A stretch of DNA of 26,633 nt, taken from contig CAZLLV010000142.1 of NCBI GenBank assembly GCA_964560325.1, positions 1-26,633 of the forward strand, read 5' to 3'. A model generated the notes under the pieces. The model was not told the DNA's origin and made no database searches. It saw nothing but the letters and a program-made list of their open reading frames with translations. Below, piece by piece: positions 23,388 to 26,633 of this stretch. This DNA comes from CAZLLV01 sp964560325 (GTDB lineage Bacteria; Acidobacteriota; Thermoanaerobaculia; Multivoradales; DATKCC01). The position numbers and the translations under genes were made by a program. Positions within the stretch are counted from its first letter, which is position 1, and every line of letters begins with the position of its first letter.

Positions 23388-24869
23388 TCACTCTCCCGCC
23401 GCCCCACCCTCGGCCCGCGCCCGGATCCATTCGGTCACGATCTCCAGCACCTCGGGCGCGATCGTCTCTTCGATCTGGCCGTACTCGTCGATCCCGCCGG
23501 TCTCGGCGTGCTGGAAGAGGTGGTTGAGGCCGGGGAGGATGCGGACCTCGGAGGACGGGCTCGCCTCCCGCAACGCCGCGGCGTTCTCTTCCGCCGCGAC
23601 CTGGAAGTCCTTGCCGCCGAAGAGGGCGAGGACGGGGACGTCGACCTGCCGCAGGTGGACGGCCGGGTCGGCTCGCAGGAGCGACCGGAACCACGGGGTG
23701 CTCGCCTGGGCGATCGACTGCTCCGCCTGCTCCTCGGTCAGGCCGAGGCGGGCCGCCTCCTCCGCGCCGAGCGCCTCGATCCGCCGCTTCGTCCGCTCGC
23801 GCAACGCCTCCTGGAGCGCCTGGCCGGAGACCGACTCGTCGCGCACCAGGGCGAGGTCTTCGGCCTGCGCGGCGGCCGCCATCTCGATGACGCTCTCGTC
23901 GAACCCCTGGAGGCGCATCATGTCCGCGCCCTGGCGCTGGAGCAGATCGGGGAGCGGCACCCCGGGGGGCGCCAGCAGCACCAGGAAGTCGATCTCGTCT
24001 TCGAGCGTCGCCGCGTGCGGTCCGGCGAGGCCGCCCTCGCTGTGCCCCAGGATGCCGACCGCTTCGCGATCGATCTTCGGCTGGACGGCCAGGAACGCGG
24101 CACCGGCGGCGGCGTCCTCGGCGAAATCGGTGACGGTCGAGCCGAGGTGGTCGCCGGTCGACTCGCCGAAGCCGCGGTCGTCGTAGCGCAGCGACGCGAC
24201 GCCGTGGCGTGCGAGGTGGTCGGCGATCACGTGGAAGGGCGCGTGCCCCATCAGCGTCTCGTTCCGGTCCTGCGGCCCCGAGCCGGTGACGAAGAGGACG
24301 GCCGGGAACGGCCCTTCGCCCTCGGGCGTCAGCAGCGTGCCGGCGAGGGCCACGCCGTCCGCGGCGTTCTCGAAGTCGACCTCCCGGCTCTCGTACGGGA
24401 AGGGTGCGCGCGGCGTCTGCGGGCGCTTCAGCTCGAACGGCTCCTCGGTCCGCGTCAGCGTCAGGGGCAGCGACCGGCCGCCCTGGCTCCAGGTGCCCTC
24501 GAAGGCGTCGCCGGCCGCGGTGAGGGTGCCCTCGTAGGCGCCGCCGATCGCCGGGATGGAGAACCGCAGCGTGCGCTGGTCGAGCGCGAGCGCCTCGACC
24601 GGCATCTTGGCTCCCTGGTCGACACTGTCGAGCACCGCCGAGAGGGTTCCGTCGGCGGCGGCTTCTACCTTCAGAACCAGCCGGAGCTGGACGGCTCCCA
24701 CGTCGAGGGCGCCGGCCCAGTCGCCGGCGAGGTCGGTGGCGGGGACGGCGGCTGCGGCGGCCGCCGGCGGGCTCTCCTGGGGCGACGCGGGGGTCGACCG
24801 GGAGGCCTGGGCGAACAGAAGCAGCAGGATCGGGGCGACGAGGACGATCGGGTTCTTTTTCGCTTTCAT
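23388..24869 (-). CDS. Secreted alpha/beta hydrolase (serine esterase/peptidase type)
   Basis: This 493-residue protein has an N-terminal signal or anchor (KKNPIVLVAPILLLLFAQA, about 5-22) and an Ala/Pro-rich spacer. A beta-rich domain follows at about 45-145 (LAGDWAGAL...GTWSQGGRSLPLTL), a lipocalin-like or DUF3887-like module often seen before secreted hydrolases. The alpha/beta hydrolase domain starts at about 160: LLTPEGEGPFPAVLFVTGSGPQDR (oxyanion region), YDDRGFGES, nucleophile elbow GHSEGG (S277), and a C-terminal acid and His (FGGKDFQV, LNHLFQ). A helical cap lies between. ATG 24869 has AAAGGAG seven bases upstream. The substrate, an ester or peptide, is unknown. It follows the XRE regulator by 74 bases and may be in the same unit. 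Confidence 0.88.
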   Translation of the reverse strand: MKAKKNPIVLVAPILLLLFAQASRSTPASPQESPPAAAAAAVPATDLAGDWAGALDVGAVQLRLVLKVEAAADGTLSAVLDSVDQGAKMPVEALALDQRTLRFSIPAIGGAYEGTLTAAGDAFEGTWSQGGRSLPLTLTRTEEPFELKRPQTPRAPFPYESREVDFENAADGVALAGTLLTPEGEGPFPAVLFVTGSGPQDRNETLMGHAPFHVIADHLARHGVASLRYDDRGFGESTGDHLGSTVTDFAEDAAAGAAFLAVQPKIDREAVGILGHSEGGLAGPHAATLEDEIDFLVLLAPPGVPLPDLLQRQGADMMRLQGFDESVIEMAAAAQAEDLALVRDESVSGQALQEALRERTKRRIEALGAEEAARLGLTEEQAEQSIAQASTPWFRSLLRADPAVHLRQVDVPVLALFGGKDFQVAAEENAAALREASPSSEVRILPGLNHLFQHAETGGIDEYGQIEETIAPEVLEIVTEWIRARAEGGAAGE

Positions 24870-24943
24870 GACGGGGCTCCTTTCGAGCTCACTACGCACG
24901 GCGGGCGGAGAGCTTCGCCGGGATCGGGACACGGATCGGGGGT

Positions 24944-25165
24944 TCAGCGGTCGCCGTGGCCGTTGCGGCCCGGCGGCTCCGGCTCGAAGATCTCCTCGAT
25001 CGCGAGCCGGAAGGTGTGGGCGATGCGGAACGCGAGCGGCAGGCTGGGGTCGAACTTGCCGGTCTCGATGGCGTTGACGGTCTGGCGCGAGACCTCGAGC
25101 TCGCGGGCCAGCTCCGCCTGGGTCCAGTCGCGCTCGGCGCGCAGGACCTTGAGGCGGTTCTTCAA
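24944..25165 (-). CDS. Small XRE-family HTH transcriptional regulator
   Basis: This 73-residue protein consists almost entirely of a Cro/C1-type helix-turn-helix (WTQAELARELEVSRQTVNAIETGKFDPSLPLAFRIA, with the recognition helix at about 25-34) plus a short IEEIFEPE tail, as in many YozG/HipB-sized regulators. The start is TTG 25165: GGAGG (plus-strand positions 25171-25175) sits five bases upstream and no ATG or GTG fits the domain. The TTG overlaps the TGA of the upstream membrane protein (TTGA, 25162-25165). Such small XRE genes paired with a membrane protein gene usually regulate their own operon; matching inverted half-sites lie in the promoter upstream at 25615-25667. Confidence 0.9.
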   Translation of the reverse strand: MKNRLKVLRAERDWTQAELARELEVSRQTVNAIETGKFDPSLPLAFRIAHTFRLAIEEIFEPEPPGRNGHGDR

Positions 25166-25590
25166 GAGTACCTCCGGTGGCCGATCCAGACGCCGAGCGA
25201 GTGGGTCGCAATCATCGCCAGGATCACGAAGAGGAAGTCGTCCATCGCGACCACGCCCGCGCGGCCGAGGGCGAAGTAGCTCATGCCGCCGACCACGCCG
25301 ACGCCGAAGGCGAGGGCCAGGGCGTCGAGCTCGAGCTTGCGGCGCAGCTCGTCGGCCTCGCGCAGGAACCGCCGGTAGGCGAGTAGCGTCAGCGCCGCCG
25401 GCAGGAGCGTGACGGCGGTCGCGAAGGCGACGGGCCACCCCCGCGGCATCCACTCGTTCTCGATCCCCAGGACCAGCGCCACCCACGACGCCATCCAGAG
25501 GAAGCTCCAGGCGATGATCCACCTCTGGTTCTTGCGGTCGCGGACGGTGCCTCCGCAGGCGTCGAGCAGGTTCGTGAGAGTCGCTTTCAT
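25162..25590 (-). CDS. Four-helix integral membrane protein paired with XRE regulator
   Basis: This 142-residue protein has four predicted membrane helices (about 24-42, 52-72, 89-109, 116-136), a short charged N-terminus and a basic loop between helices 2 and 3 (RRFLREADELRRKLELD). It resembles the small membrane proteins of unknown function often encoded directly before an XRE regulator. Its role is unknown: it may sense a membrane signal for the regulator or be its main target. ATG 25590 has AAGGAGG ten bases upstream. It is the first gene behind the strong promoter at 25638-25666 and overlaps the regulator by 4 bases. Confidence 0.82.
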   Translation of the reverse strand: MKATLTNLLDACGGTVRDRKNQRWIIAWSFLWMASWVALVLGIENEWMPRGWPVAFATAVTLLPAALTLLAYRRFLREADELRRKLELDALALAFGVGVVGGMSYFALGRAGVVAMDDFLFVILAMIATHSLGVWIGHRRYS

Positions 25591-25614
25591 GGGGTCGTGC
25601 CTCCTTGTCGTTTC

Positions 25615-25667
25615 GTCAAGTACCCTTGACTCGACGGAGAGTACAGACTCCTTGACTCGATGTCAAG
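25615..25667 (-). promoter_or_regulatory. Promoter with overlapping GTCAAG/CTTGAC operator repeats
   Basis: On the minus strand TTGACA (25661-25666) is a perfect -35. A 17-base spacer leads to TACTCT (25638-25643), a -10 with four of six matches. Overlaid are two inverted repeats: CTTGAC/GTCAAG at 25651-25656/25662-25667, which covers the -35, and GTCAAG/CTTGAC at 25615-25620/25625-25630, just past the expected start site. The same sites form an 11-base direct repeat (CCTTGACTCGA at 25624-25634 and 25650-25660), 26 bases apart. This is the layout of an autorepressed operon; the XRE protein encoded two genes downstream is the likely binder (inference). Confidence 0.7.
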
Positions 25668-25742
25668 TGAGCTTGTCCCGCGGAGAGGGCGCCTCGACAC
25701 GGGAGAGACAAGGCTCCTCCCCTACATTTTTTCCGGGGGTGC

Positions 25743-26633
<891 letters not shown>

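Overview
This is a GC-rich bacterial window with mostly short intergenic gaps. Several features suit an Acidobacteriota-like soil or marine lineage: an ECF sigma factor followed by a small membrane protein and a secreted protein, a sulfatase-fold protein with TPR repeats, and an exported protein with an IPTL-CTERM-type tail. No rRNA or other marker gene is present, so the taxonomy is a guess.

Left end (1-5347, minus strand). This is the cut end of what looks like a non-ribosomal peptide or lipopeptide gene cluster. Transcription runs toward position 1. It starts with a 970-residue fusion of a SyrD/PvdE-type cyclic-peptide ABC exporter to a capreomycidine-synthase-like (VioD/OrfR-type) PLP enzyme. 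Next comes a VioC-like Fe(II)/2-oxoglutarate arginine-type hydroxylase, then a fatty acyl-AMP ligase. The ligase reading frame is stopped at 103-105 by a TAG where the family has Tyr. The first ~105 bases look like error-laden contig end. The hydroxylase and PLP enzyme are the two activities that convert Arg to capreomycidine in viomycin and streptothricin pathways. I infer that the missing left flank holds the peptide synthetases.

Central region (5348-17546). A leuB-like/leuA-like pair lies on the minus strand. Diverging from it is a tightly overlapping ECF sigma, anti-sigma-like and secreted-protein operon, followed by a class I methyltransferase. Then come a sulfatase-fold/TPR protein with a Thr at the nucleophile site, an IPTL-CTERM-like exported protein, and a DUF1801 protein. 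The region ends with a three-gene envelope-type cassette: a small membrane protein, a kinase-like/methyltransferase fusion, and a membrane-anchored alkaline-phosphatase-superfamily protein.

Selenoprotein and defence region (17557-23349). A peroxiredoxin-like gene has an in-frame TGA exactly where the first Cys of the CxxC motif belongs. It is followed 18 nt downstream by a perfect hairpin with the geometry of a bacterial SECIS, so it is best read as a selenoprotein (Uxx C, 182 aa). Divergent from it is an McrB/McrC-type restriction pair. Convergent with that pair is a minus-strand set of MntA antitoxin, HepT toxin and a DUF429 RNase H-like protein. Together these form a small defence island.

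Right end (23388-26633, minus strand). There is a secreted alpha/beta hydrolase. Upstream of it is a membrane protein/XRE regulator pair, preceded by a near-consensus promoter (TTGACA, 17-nt spacer, TACTCT) overlaid by repeated GTCAAG/CTTGAC half-sites. The last gene is the C-terminal part of acetyl-CoA synthetase, which runs off the window.
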